Position numbers and translations under genes: made by a program. Under the pieces are notes generated by a model. That model saw only the letters and a list, made by a program, of their open reading frames with translations, was not told the DNA's origin and did not search any database. This document shows positions 28,322-40,300 of a stretch of 64,000 nt of DNA, piece after piece. Every line of letters begins with the position of its first letter. The first letter of the stretch is position 1. The DNA comes from Prunus persica. Its lineage: Eukaryota; Streptophyta; Magnoliopsida; Rosales; Rosaceae. The DNA lies in the NCBI RefSeq assembly GCF_000346465.2, contig NC_034011.1:1654765-1718764 (forward strand), written 5' to 3'.

Positions 28322-28560
28322 GCCCCAATTGAGGAGTTTCTATCCGGGGTTGCATGTTTCCAAGTGGCCATTACTCAGAGAGTTAAGATTTTTTGAATGC
28401 GCTAAAGTGAAGATTTTTGCTTCCGAATATTCAAGATTCCAAGAAAGACTTGATTCGGACATTGTCTGTACACTAATCAAACAACATTTCTAGTTAGTTA
28501 ACGATATACATAATTCTCTTGCAATATTTGCTCATGTAGCTAAATTCCTCTTCTTATATT
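28322..28560 (+). repeat. LRR-segment duplication, copy 2
   Basis: Second copy of the segment at 27852-28084; it keeps an open LRR frame to about 28493. Confidence 0.85.
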
Positions 28561-29151
28561 CAGGAACACTTTGATCACTTGCCATTAGATCTCATCCAAT
28601 TATAAATAATTATTCAAGCCCTAAATAATTTAAAAAACAATTCCCAAAATTTCAATTATACCAATAACAAAAAAACAACTTTATCCGCAATATCCTTTTG
28701 GAACCTAACCACTTTAGGGGTAGGAGGTTATGAGGGACTGAAATACTTGACAACTTATTTGGTGGCTAAATGCTTACATCAACTCAAAAGGTCAGAAGTT
28801 GGGGACTGTAAAAACTTGATAGACATAGTGGCAAGCAACGGAGATGACGAAGATTCAGGAAATTATTACGAGATTGCTTTCAATTCCTTGCAGCATTTGA
28901 AATTTTCTGATATACCAATTCTGCAAGGCTTTTGCTTATCAGAAATTTGCACTATCAGGGTCCCATCATTAAACTCCTTAATCGTCGAGAAATGCCTAAT
29001 CGAGTTGAAGATTTCCCCTGAGAAGTCACTAATCCAAAGTAGTTCAAAACCAAAAAGACAACAAATAACAGAGCAAGTGGATGAAAAAGAAGAAGAAGAT
29101 GATGGTTGTAATATGTATGCTATGGGTTTGGGTTTGTTCAAAAATGGATAA

Positions 29152-29880
29152 TAGCATTTTTATTTAAAGTTCATACTAAATTCATCTTAATCATTGATCG
29201 CATCGACTTTTACATTAAATCTAAGTATGTATCTGTTCACCCGTTTTATGTTTGTTCCTGTTATGGTAGGGTAAAGTTCCTCATTGCCTTGAGAATCATT
29301 GACTGATCAACAAGTCAACTTTCTTTAGTGTGCGACCGTGCCACTGTTAGCAATGAAAATCTTAATAGACTTTTTCAAAATAGATAACTCACACGTCAAG
29401 TTACTGACTTTTAAGCAAGCGATTGTGAATTTGGGTAAGGAATATCTCCCAAGTAAGTTCTTTTCTTGCCTCAGACTAGTGAGGACTTCACAATTTTTCA
29501 CAGTATAAAATTGGTAGTTATGGCCAGAATAAATGATGAGAAAATGAACTGATTTTAGGCAGAACTGCCTTTTACAAAACTCAAAAGGAAAAAACCAACT
29601 CTAAAAAGACAAAAAGAATGTTGGACTTCTATTTCTGCCAGGGTAGAAGCTTTTGATTCGGACTGGACTGGGTATGCCTGTGCTAGATTGGACTGTCAAC
29701 AACTTCAACTGCCAAGCTTCAGCTGTAAATCAATACCAACGTTCGAGTTTGGCAGACCTTTAATCTATTTCAAGCCCTGGAAGGCTTTTTGAACAGGCAA
29801 AATCGCGGTCTCTTCAGTCTGAAGGGGGCAGAAGAGGCTGGACTTTAAGGATTACTGAGCTGGAACTGCACTGTGGTATC
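29152..29880. other. Non-coding spacer before the solo LTR
   Basis: No coding frame. Includes the GTATC at 29876-29880 taken as the left target duplication of the next feature. Similar base composition to the LTR, so older element sequence may extend into it. Confidence 0.4.
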
Positions 29881-30896
29881 TGTTCTGCTTGATCAGGGCT
29901 CTCCATAAATTTGTTGAGGTTTTCATATTTGTGAAACCCGAACTCTGCTTGGTTTGGCTTTTGCTAAACCAAATTTGTAACGAGAGATATCTCGTTTTGA
30001 ATGACTTATTTCTCTAAGTCTGAAACTTGGAAGTTTTGATTTGTAGCTGGCTTATTTCTTGTGGCTCAATGAGCTTTTGGTTGCTTCAGTTTGTTTGAAG
30101 GTTCTTTGAAATCAAGTGATCATTTTGAGTTTTTGTCTTTGATTGATTTTTTGGTTGTTTGATTATTTTATTTTTTTGTTGACCTCCTCTCATATTTATA
30201 GGAAATGCTGGAGTTGGTATTTTAATCTTTTAAAATGGGCGGCAGATTTTCTAAAAAACAAGATCTTTATTTTTTAGAAAAGGGAAGTTATCTTTATAAA
30301 AAATAGACTTATCAATAGTCAGTCTTAAGTCAATCACTTCCCTGCTTTTCTTTAAAAGACAACCTAATCTCTCTGCTCTTGTGAGATTGCAATCTGCCGT
30401 GATGGTTAGTTTGATTTTCCAGATGAACAACTCCCTACATCCTACTTATCTCTTTAGAAAATATAGCCTGCTTATCTCTTGGAAATAGCACTTGCTCTGG
30501 AGCAAAAATTTTCTGAATATAGAAAAGGGATTTTGATTTTCTTTTGCCTGGAAAAGCTGGAGACTTTTGCCTATTTTAAGACCTGCCTTCATTAACTCCT
30601 TAGCAACCCAGTTGAAATTGCTGACTTTTCAAAGTTAGGAAGTCACGTGGGTTTGCCTCTGCTTTGGGTTTTTCTCTTTTTCATTTGATCATGTCAGGCC
30701 CATATTGAGTTTTGGAACTTGTGGGCTGATTTCTTTTTTTGTTTTCCGAAGCCCAAGTTTATTTTTGAGGTCCTGGGCTGGGCTGGGCTGGGCGCACAGG
30801 TTTTTAGCCCAATCATAAGGAGAGTGCTGGTGGTTGTCCAAAATTGATATGGGCTTTTTGATATTTGGACTGGGTGTGCCAAATTAGGCCCAAACA
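29881..30896. mobile_element. Probable solo LTR of an LTR retrotransposon, 1016 bp
   Basis: Starts TGTTCTGCTTG and ends GGCCCAAACA, giving TGTT..AACA inverted ends, and is flanked by identical 5-bp GTATC at 29876-29880 and 30897-30901. A TATAAATA-like box is on the minus strand near 30193-30204, suggesting minus orientation. No internal gag or pol sequence is present, so it fits recombination between two LTRs. The family is unknown, and the 5-bp duplication alone could be coincidence. Confidence 0.6.
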
Positions 30897-30901
30897 GTAT
30901 C

Positions 30902-31239
30902 TAGTTTAAGTTATAATAAGGATTAACCTATTCATGGAGCATTGTTTCATGACCACACTACATAAATCCATCATCCCTTATGGAATGGAACATCCATATT
31001 TGAGACAATTTGATAGTTTTTGGCTTTTGAGAAGAATAATTTCTTCATGTTTTTTTAACTCTTTCCTCTTTGGCGGATTCCTAAAAGTTACAAGTTATCT
31101 ATCATTGAGTGTTCCCTTGTGTTTTCTCTCTTAATCTACATTTGGATTCCTTAGAGTGATGTGTCATCTTAATCATTCATCGCTTTGAGTTTTAAATTAA
31201 CTTTGACTAGGTATCTGAAAAGCAATTATTTATGTAATA
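30902..31239. other. Spacer between solo LTR and CNL fragment
   Basis: No recognisable coding sequence. Confidence 0.4.
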
Positions 31240-31598
31240 ATGGGAGTTGAACGTCAAGTGGGTTATTTATCTAATTCATTACAAAAGCAATCTTGAAAAT
31301 TTAAAGAGCCCATTGAAGAATGTAGAAGCTACAAAAGACACTATTAAGCGTATTGTTGATGAAGTTGAAAGAAAAAGTAAAAAAGTTCATGCTGACATCT
31401 AGAACTGGCACATCGAAGCTGATGAGTTCATTCAAGAGGCACAAACAAGTTTGGAAGATCAATGTCATGAAAAGACAAAGTGTTTCTATGGATTATGCCC
31501 TAATATGGTTTCTTATCATCAACGTCGTAGGAAATCAGTAAAGTTGGCGAAAAAGATCCAACTCCATGAACAAGTAGAGTTTCCCACTATTTCAATGG
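31240..31598 (+). pseudogene. Coiled-coil (N-terminal) fragment of a CNL resistance gene
   Basis: Reads as the N-terminal coiled-coil region of an At4g27190-like CNL: IKRIVDEVERKSKKVHADI, then NWHIEADEFIQEAQTSLED, CFYGLCPNMVS and LHEQVEFPTIS. It is broken by a TAG at 31400-31402 in the middle of the domain and by a frame change near 31290. The nucleotide-binding domain that should follow is absent; the next bases belong to an inverted LRR fragment. Confidence 0.75.
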
Positions 31599-31789
31599 GA
31601 TACGTAAAAAGCGGTTAGATTCTGAAGGGATATTAAGGATGAACATAGAATATTATTCATTAATCTATCACAAGAGTACACATATAGAGTTTCCAAGTTT
31701 GGAAAAACTGGGCGATGAACAAATTCGGAGTTGTCATTCCCTAGAAGCCTCGAGTCCTCCATTGACTTAATTGTCACTTTTCTTGTCAA
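31599..31789 (-). pseudogene. Inverted LRR fragment of a CNL resistance gene
   Basis: On the minus strand the sequence reads VFPNLETLYVYSCDRLMN followed by SLISLQNLTAFYVSHC, a typical pair of CNL leucine-rich repeats (strongest at about 31599-31725). It abuts the plus-strand coiled-coil fragment at about 31598, so the two were joined by an inversion or by end-joining of unrelated pieces. Confidence 0.65.
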
Positions 31790-32774
31790 GCTTTTTTTAC
31801 TTAATTGCTACAGTGCCCCAAACCTTACTACCCTTTTGTCCACTTAGAGCATTTCTAACAACCTCTTCAACAACTTTGGAATGCTAAAGGTGATCCATAT
31901 CATCAAAACCCTCTCCAACAACCTTGTCAAACTTAATCATCAAAGGTGCAACCTCTTTCTCTTGCTTCAGGACTAGTAAGTTGACATTGGCTCTTCAAAA
32001 CCTTTAATTTTACTTTGGAAAAATAAAACCTACTTTGCAAATGTTTTTTCTTTTCAAACAATAAATATATAAATATTTTTTACATGTTTTTATTCTTTGA
32101 CATAACATTACATTAATTGAATTGAAAAGACTATTAGGGCACAAAATATTAAAGTAGCAAACAAAGCTTTTCACATTGCCACTTAGGTCAACAAACTTCA
32201 ATTTGAAGAGTTTGGTTTGCTACTACTATTGGAGATACTCTTATACTCCCTTGTGTTTTTTTAGTACCTTTTACTATAACATAGAATTTTCAACGAGGGT
32301 AAATGAACAAAAGAGGACAAATGGAGTGTAAATAGACGTAAGAGGAGTAGGAAAATCAACTCCCTAAAATAATTTTTTTTTTATTAATAATGTAGTATAA
32401 AGTTAGAGAGGATAATATTGTTAATTGCCGCAGACAAAATAATAATATCGTTTTTTGAGAGAAAAAAAAAATTGTTAATTGGTCCATTGTTTTAAAAAAT
32501 TACACATATGGGTGACTATCACAATTAATGTAGTATTCTTTCTTTTTCTTTTCCTTTTTTTTTCCTTTTTGGCTAACATGTAACTGAATTCTAACAATTT
32601 TGTTTTACAGTAAAAGATATAAAAATCTTACCAATAACATGAGAAATTTTATATTTTGTTTAGCAAGGCCCAAAACGTTAATATGTCTCCAGCCCTAAGT
32701 CAAGAAAGGTTCCAATCCAAGCAATAATTGCAGAGAGATTGTAATGATGAAGGGTTATATGAGAAAGTCTTTAA
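31790..32774. other. Intergenic, with right copy of the dispersed repeat
   Basis: AT-rich. About 32405-32600 repeats the motif order seen at 27541-27700 (AGAGAGGATAATAT, TTGGTCCATTG, TTACACATATGGGTGACT, CTAACATGTAA). Otherwise no gene. Confidence 0.5.
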
Positions 32775-33411
32775 GAGTAGCTCCAGCAAGGAGCTGAGCC
32801 CAAGGCTGGGAGGAGAAAAAAACAAAAATTTGTTTCTAGCGGAGAGCCCAGGCCCGAGCGTAAGGTGGGACCCAGCAACCTGGGCTGGTCCGAGGGCAAG
32901 GTTGGCCCGAGCTCCAGCCCTCGTTTTGGTGCTGACGTCATCACTACAGTGCTGCTACAGTGCTACAGTGTCAGGCGCTACAGTACCACTAAAAAGTCCA
33001 CGTGTCGCATTCTGGGCTCTCCGATCAGATTTTTTTCTCTAATCCAACGGCAGCCAATTTTTGTGCAATAAAAAAAATGAAAAAATTGAATTTTTAAAAA
33101 AAAAAATACCAAAAAATTACTGATTTTTTTTTTTCTATAAATACCAAAATTTTATCCGATTGAGATATGAATTTTATAATAAATATTGATATGTACGAAC
33201 CCAGAAATCTTATCTGAAAATATTATCCAAATTAATTATTTTCATTAAAAAATTTGTGAAAAAAACAAAAAAATGAATAGTAATTGCCCTTAGCCATGGC
33301 AATGAGTGGAAACATAAAATACTATTTGCAAGGGTAACCACTATTCACGTGAATAGTGGTTGCCCTAGCTCCCCCCTTGCCATGACTAAGGGCAAATGGG
33401 TGGAGTTGCAC
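32775..33411. mobile_element. MITE of 637 bp with TAA target duplication
   Basis: Left end GAGTAGCTCCAGC and the reverse complement of the right end GTGCAACTCCACC form a short imperfect inverted repeat. TAA flanks both sides (32772-32774 and 33412-33414), fitting a PIF/Harbinger-type insertion. The interior has four GCTACAGT units near 32945-32990, an A/T-rich core, and a perfect 26-bp palindrome at 33336-33361. No coding capacity. Confidence 0.65.
33336..33361. repeat. Perfect 26-bp palindrome inside the MITE
   Basis: Each 13-base arm reads AACCACTATTCAC on its own strand, with no spacer, centred on CACGTG. Confidence 0.95.
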
Positions 33412-33414
33412 TAA

Positions 33415-34333
33415 TAACCATCTGATTACTTGCATAGTTACTATTGAACCGGAGGAGGATTGTACGCCTAACACACCTCCTCAACATGAAGTAAACCCCT
33501 CCTGTTGGCGAGTTCAACTATGCAACATTATAGGCCCAGTACCTTTAAAAGTGGAGCCCAACTTCCCAATTACCAGGAGCAATACAAAGTTTTACTGCTC
33601 CTCAAAAAGTATGAAGTGGAAAGGGGAGGGGGGGATAGAATAGATGGGCAGTTTGGTAGTTGGGCTTGGGTACCTCCTTTTAAGTTGCATTGGCAGAGAA
33701 GAGAGCCTGAGACAGACACACAGTCCACAGACAGAGAACTCTTACCAGGTATTCTTTTGTTTATGATATAACTTCTTTATTTTCCTCTCAAATCCTTTTT
33801 TTCTTTTGGCAGTTACCCTATTGCATATTCACCTTAGAGCTATTGTATTTCCTGTGCTCTTTTCTGTTTATGATTATTTGTTCAATCAATTTTGAATTGA
33901 ACTGCCACCTCTCATATGGATAAGAGTTCTTGAACTTTTGCAGCTAAGGTAACAGATTAATTCTTGTATTTGACTATTGAAACTTTTTTCTTCCTTTCTT
34001 CTGTTCTTCATGCTTATATATCTTGTATCCCCTTAATCCCTTAATTTGTTTACACAATTTCAGAAACTCTCAGTTGAATTTGAAGTGGATTTGCAATGAT
34101 AATATCTATCTTATTTTGGCTTCACTAGTATATAGGCTGCTGATTGATTGAACTATAATGCATAGAACTGGACCAGCAATACTGCACATTTTCTTTTGGA
34201 GATAACGGTTCTAGCTTTCATAAGCATCACCCTTTAATTGCAAAGAAACTGCCATTAAAGTATACAAGACTGGTTAACTGAATTGCTTTTGATTTTATGT
34301 CTAGGTCATAAACCAAATTTGCATCAATCTCTT
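33415..34333 (+). other. Promoter and spliced leader of the fibrillin gene
   Basis: A probable untranslated exon ends at about 33749 (CTTACCAG|GTATTC). A leader intron then runs to an acceptor TGTCTAG ending at about 34302, 31 nt before the ATG at 34334. Confidence 0.45.
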
Positions 34334-36421
34334 ATGGACCTGGCTCTTTCTTCTCCATTGTTCCCTTCAAGTGCAACAAGAGGTGTAAATAAGATTAAGC
34401 CTTACAGCTCAATGCTTATTGCCACCCAAAAGGTGTCCACTCAGAAATTCTTTCCGTGTTTGGCAGCTGTTGCTACCCAGACAGCCCAGGTTCTTATTCT
34501 TCGTTGTCTTCTTACTTGTGGTTATGTTTTCTTTTAATTCATTTCTACATTAAAATAAATTTAAAAAGTTGGCATTTTTGGGTTCCAGGCAGTGGAGGTT
34601 GCGGTAGAGAGCAAAAAACATGAGCTGTTGAGAGCTATCCAAGACACCCAAAGGGGCCTTGTCACGACTGACAATCAACGCTCTTCTATAGAGGAGGCTC
34701 TGGTGTGACGCTGTCTCTTTCTGTTGAATAATCTTTTGCACAGTGCATGAAATTGCTTTAACATACATTAGGTGCATGTTAGTTTTATGCAAAAAGAGGG
34801 TGCAAAATCATAGAATTGAGATTGTTTTATAATAACTTGTGTAAAAGACTGGTAGGTGAGTGTGGAGGGTTATAACAAGGGTGCACCGTTAGACTTGGTG
34901 AAATTGGATGGGACATGGCGTTTGCAATATACTTCTGCTTCTGATGTTCTCATTCTTCTGGAAGCTGCTGCAAGGGTACCCTTTTTTCAGGTATAAACAA
35001 TGAACTATATTTCAAAATCTTATCATCTTCGAAATAAATTAATAAGCTTCTTTACCCAAAGAAAAGGAGGCAATTTTTTTCTGCTTAAACCATTGAGCCT
35101 TTGGTCCTCTTCTTATTGTTTTCTCTGCTTGAATATCTTTAGGCTTCAATTAACTTCCTCTCCCCTGCTTTCTTTTGTTCATATAAATAGTAACTGCTGA
35201 AAGCCTGTGCTTATTGAAGAATCTGGTTGATTGAATTAACCTCTCTGCTTTGCAGTTTCTTTGTTAACTGTGAAATATTGGCTAAAAGCCTCTCTTTTTA
35301 CGAAAGCTTTGTTTCTGAAGAACTTCGCAATTTTAACTGTTCACACTTTATATCCACAAACTTAATATCTCTTATTTTATATCATTCATTTCATTTGTGC
35401 TTTTAAAATGTCAACTCATAGATGACTTAATTTTTTCTTTTCTCTTTATAGTTACTGATTTATTTTGTCATCTTTATGTTTTGCTTATTTCTGCATGAAC
35501 GTGGGGATAGGTTGGGCAGATTTTTCAGAAATTTGAATGCAAAGACCAGTCCAGCGGGGGAGTAGTCCGTAATGTTGTCAGATGGAGTGTTCCGCCATTG
35601 TTAGAGGTAAACTTTTGATCTGCTTCACCTAGAAGGTTACTGTCCTCCAGGGAATGCAGGCATCAAATTCATATGCCCCTTTGCAGGAACAAGAAGGTGC
35701 CACTCTGCTAGTTTCTGCAAAATTTTCAGTTGTTTCTGTGCGTAACATCTACCTTCAGTTTGAAGAGGTTAGTTTACAGTTTTGTACTCTTATCACTTCC
35801 ATAAAAGTTAAGGCATGTGAGCTGTGACCTTTCCTACTACTGATTTGATTGTCTTATGAACTGATTATACTGCTTACATGAAATAATACATCTCCATTTT
35901 CAATTGCTACACGGTATCTTCTCAATGTAATCTTCTTGAAATTTATCTGAACCCTGCAAGTTGTATTTGCCAGATTAATGTTCAAAATATCAAAATTAGT
36001 GAAGAGCTGCAGGCTCTAATAGCTCCAGCAATATTGCCACGATCATTTTTAAGTTTACAGGTAACACACCTTGTCACTGAGTTTCTTACTCTGACATCAC
36101 ATGAAACTTAGCAACTATAAATTTTTCTTTTTACATCTAAATTTGTGTGTACAGATCTTGCAGTACCTCCGTAATTTCAAAGCTCAAATTCCGGTTAGAG
36201 ACCCAGGACGGTACATCATTCTTAATCATATTTTGATAAATATAAGTAGCAAGTTTCCTGGATATACATTTGTCATTTGTGTGATAATACTTGCTTAAAA
36301 CTGTAGGCAATCAGTAGGAGGACTATATTACCTTTCTTACTTGGATGCTAATATGCTTCTGGGGCGTGCTGTTGGTGGTGGAGGAGTTTTTGTTTTCACC
36401 AAAGCTCAACCTCTGAACTAA
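34334..36421 (+). CDS. Plastid-lipid-associated protein / fibrillin, chloroplastic
   Basis: Fibrillins coat plastoglobules and thylakoids and carry lipophilic metabolites. Eight coding exons: 34334-34489, 34589-34702, 34856-34990, 35511-35606, 35687-35767, 35974-36060, 36155-36210, 36307-36421; 840 nt, 279 aa. The N-terminus (MDLALSSPLFPSSATRGVNK) is Ser-rich and basic, a plausible plastid transit peptide of about 50 residues. The PAP_fibrillin domain follows: LDGTWRLQYTSASD at its start, GGVVRNVVRWSVP, the beta-strand VSVRNIYLQFEE, and a C-terminal lipocalin-like GGLYYLSYLDANMLLGRAVGG with VFVFTK. Most similar, from memory, to the small fibrillins annotated as PAP10/FBN8 (At2g46910); the subgroup is less certain than the family. 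Phases are consistent throughout. Confidence 0.9.
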
Positions 36422-37367
36422 TGGGAAGCTGTTAGCCATCTTATGGTTTCATATGGGAACAAATTGTTTTCTCATTTTTTTTTGGTCGGTATGGGGAATA
36501 AATTAGGAAGTGCATGGGACTGATGAGGTGATAGCATTTGGGGCTATGTACAGGTAGAGAGAAACAAGTATTACATATTGTCCATTTTCCACAGGTGCAG
36601 GGATGTTTACTAGCTACAATTTTAACATTGCTGCTGCTCTCTTGTGGAAAACTGATGAATGCAAAGGCCTCTTGTCATCTCGTTCTTCGGTTTTTCTTCT
36701 CTCACTATGATTGATTAGTAAGTTTGGGTTCCTTGGAACAATTAATTATGAGGATCATAGATGTATTGATATGCACAGCTTGATCCTTTTGTTGGAACCA
36801 ATGCCCAGAAAAGATTGGAAACATTCCATTTTCTTCTTACTTTTTGACAAAACAAAATATGTACCATCAATACAAGGATGAGTTCAAGGTATTTGTATCA
36901 ACCATAAAGTATGGGCTCATTTACACTTATGTCTCTCTAATATTTATCAATTAACAAATGTACAAAATTCAAGCTTCTTGTCTCAGCATTGGATCTAGCT
37001 TGGAATCAAGTGTGAATCAAAGCAGGTTATAGGCATTGCCATGGACCGTACTGTTGTATATATTCTGGTTACGCAGCACTTTGGCATTGCACTGTCCTCT
37101 TGAATGGATTTGCTTCTGTTCTCTTAGGTTCTGGCTTTCTCCTAACAACCTGCCCTGTTTCTACCTTCAAACAGCAAATGATGTGCAAAGCTGATGTACT
37201 GACGGTGACTATTGAGGGGGTTTAAGGAAAAAGACATTTTACACCTTTTGATATAATATAACCTATACAATTACATGACCTATTTTCTAATAAATTTGTC
37301 CATGAGATTGGTTTGTAGTAGAGACGTTTGTATGGTGACGGGACCTTGAAATGAGCAATAAAAAATC
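36422..37367. other. Convergent 3' UTRs
   Basis: 3' UTR of the fibrillin gene followed by that of the minus-strand DUF3754 gene. No other feature. Confidence 0.5.
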
Positions 37368-40300
37368 TTAACCAAGCAAACTATTCCAGCGTTCTTTTAG
37401 CGACTCGTATGCCTCGGAACAGGAAATAGCCTGCAAACTAATCCTTCCATCAATAGGAGTTTCTGTAGCTAGGCCCAGCCTTAATAATGTAGTAATTGCC
37501 TTGTCAACTGGCATTTCAACCTGCATGAGCGTAAACCAACAATCACTGAAAATTCATAGCCAAAGGCAGCCTTCCCTCCACCCCTGCATATAGTCAAATT
37601 GGCATTTAATTGACTTTTCTTACCTTTACTTTAAACACATCATACATAAATCTTTCGCAGTCATCTCCAACACTCTGGCGACATGTTAGCTGCAGTCAGA
37701 AAATCTTGGTGATTCATGCTGCTGAAAAAAATTCCTAAAGAAAAAAAAAAACAGACCTAACTTCTCATCGAGTTGAAGAAAATTTATGTTTAAAAACCAG
37801 ATACCAGAGATCTTAGAGATATATCTGGCCTCCTAAACCCTCACAACTAAGACAAGAACTTTGCCCCATGCATCTTTAGCAGGTCAGCGAGTTGGTGGTT
37901 TTTTTAATGATAAGTGGAATAATTAGCTTCAATGTAGACAGCACTTTTTTAAAGAGCTTATCCAAACATAAAAGATTCTTGGATTCTCTTTTCTTGTAAT
38001 TTATCATAATTTTGGATTTCTTATCAGGCTCAGCTGAGTGGTGCAATTAAACCATCAAAGGATCAAATCAACTTAACAATTGCCCTATGTGCCTCCCAGG
38101 CAGACATTCTATAACAGCAGCACTATCAGAAATCTGTTTCAATTAGGATCATATTCTTCTACTATGAATATGATAGCAGGAAATTTTCTTTCTTTTTTTT
38201 TTTTTTTTTGTACACGCTCATCATTCTTAACCTTCTTTTGGTTTCAACGTCCTTATCACTGCTGCTGTTCTTTGTTGCCTGTGTGTTTTACATTCACCAC
38301 CGAAAATAATGTCGGTTTAGTTTCATTCTACATGTGTACAAAATAATCAAAGTAGTAGGAACAAAAGGATATAAAAGGTAATAAGCAGCAAGCATCGTAC
38401 TCAATATAATCAATAAACATCATAGTAAAGAGCTAGATTTACTTCAAACATGCATAGATAGCAGCTTTATAACTTCCTAGCACAGCATACTAAAAGGTTC
38501 AAATTAGGCATTAAGATCAAACCTTCCCCTTCTTTGTTTTGAGAAGGATTGCATAGGCCAAAATGGCTTCCTTGTACTGCAAACAGTATTGTAAAGAAAA
38601 AAGGAAAATAGTTTAATTTGGGGACATTTTATAAGTAAACTGCAAGGAAGAAAGCGAAAACATCATATCTTCTTTAATAGGTTTATTTGCACAAGTCTTA
38701 TTACGCAAAGAATTTGGCTTAAAACAAGACAATTTTTAGAAGGAAAAGAAAACACTGGGCTTTGTAGATCACATAAAGCATTCCAAAATTTATATTTTTC
38801 TCCTTAGATGTCAGACTAAATTTGTGCTACAATCAAGATCTACATTCAGAAGAACATAAATATGATTTTCCCAACCAGAGGACTCATTTATAATTTACGA
38901 ATTTGACCTTTATCTTAAGATCTTCGCTAAAATCAAGAGATGTCATGTAGAGGAAATATGTAAGACCAAACCAATAGCAGTGCCTAACCTAACATGTGAC
39001 TAAACCATTTACTAGAGAATCTGACTGAATGAGGCAACTAATTAAAACTATTTCTTCTGGTCTAATTACAGAATGCAACTTATTGTTTTTTAACATTATT
39101 ATTTCTTTTGCTTGAAATTTAGGAAGTTACTTGTGATTTGCGTAAAAACCAATTGAACTCCCAGCAAATGAAACTCTAAGCTGCTACATTTTCCCCCCCT
39201 TAATGTACCCTTCTCCCTACATGTCCAGTGAACCCAAGTCATTGAAGCAGATCCTTACTTGCTGCTGTTCAGAAGCATCGAGAATAAAATGAACTGAGCC
39301 AAATCCACTTGCCAAGGTTTTCTCATAAAGCGTCCTGTTGACCAAAAGCTATAATGCAAGGCTCCTTTAGGAAATCACTTAAGTACTTTAAACTGAATAT
39401 CGCATTCAGAAATATATAATGGTAAACTCGGAATAGAAAGATGACGTTGACTCACTTGATACCTATCCCACGTCTGTTTGTATCCCAAAACCACACGGGA
39501 CACATAAATTATGAGAGCGCTGATTGCAACCACATCAAGAAATATTGCTGACCTGTCATTATATTAAAATAAGATAAATTAATGGCAATTTCCAAGGAAA
39601 TTAAACTGCATTTTGAGAGACAATCTCAATAGAAAAATTAGTCAAAGGAAGGTGAAAAGGGAATCACCGAGCACTAGAATTAAGGGTCATCTTGCTATTA
39701 AAAAACAACTACTTAAAAACAAAGAGAATGCATACGGGGAATATAAGACATTCTCAAATTTGTAGTTTATGAAGTATGCTGAAAGCCCTAATATTGAGGC
39801 GATGTCCAAGCGTACCTGCAAATTAACAGAATACGGCCATGAGGCTCAAAATACAAAAGGACTTTATTCAATAATCAGCATTATCCTACTCTTTTTTCTC
39901 CTAAGTTATCAAATCAAAATATGAATAACCACAGTAACTAGAACTCACTGCCAGTCAACAAGAATGAAGCTGGGATTGGTTCCAAAGGGGGAGAAAACCA
40001 TAAACAACCAAATTAATAGTTTTAGTATCATTCATATGCTTATGCTAGGATGCATAGATAGTTCGTAGCAATGAAAAAAAAAAGCCTCCAAATAAATACA
40101 TTCATTAATTTTTCAATAATGGTTATTTGTAGAGGACTAGCGAATAGTAATTTAAGAAGTCAAAATTTTACTAAAAAGATGGTAGCCAGGTGAGGAGAGG
40201 AGATTCTACTTCTGGAAATTATCCATCCACTAAGCTACACAATTGTTAGCATGTAACAATGATCTACATACCGTGTCTATGATACGGAAAGATAGCTTTT

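Larger units (their letters stand above)
27852..29151 (+). pseudogene. LRR fragments of a coiled-coil NBS-LRR resistance gene
   Basis: Leucine-rich-repeat pieces of the kind found in At4g27190-like CNL proteins. One block near 28284-28493 reads LPQLRSFYPGLHVSKWPLL and FFECAKVKIFASE in an open frame. A second at about 28747-29151 reads CLHQLKRSEVGDCKNLIDIV, then FNSLQHLKF and VPSLNSLIVEKC, ending in an acidic tail and a stop. About 240 bp between them has no open frame. The first block has an additional, more decayed copy upstream (27852-28084). No NB-ARC motifs (P-loop, GLPL, MHD) are found anywhere in the window, so the gene is non-functional here. Direction and family are clear; exact limits are approximate. 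Confidence 0.75.

Noticed and set aside
33505..33771. 88-codon frame upstream of the fibrillin gene
   Set aside because: It overlaps the inferred leader exon and its donor, and no domain is visible. Treated as untranslated.
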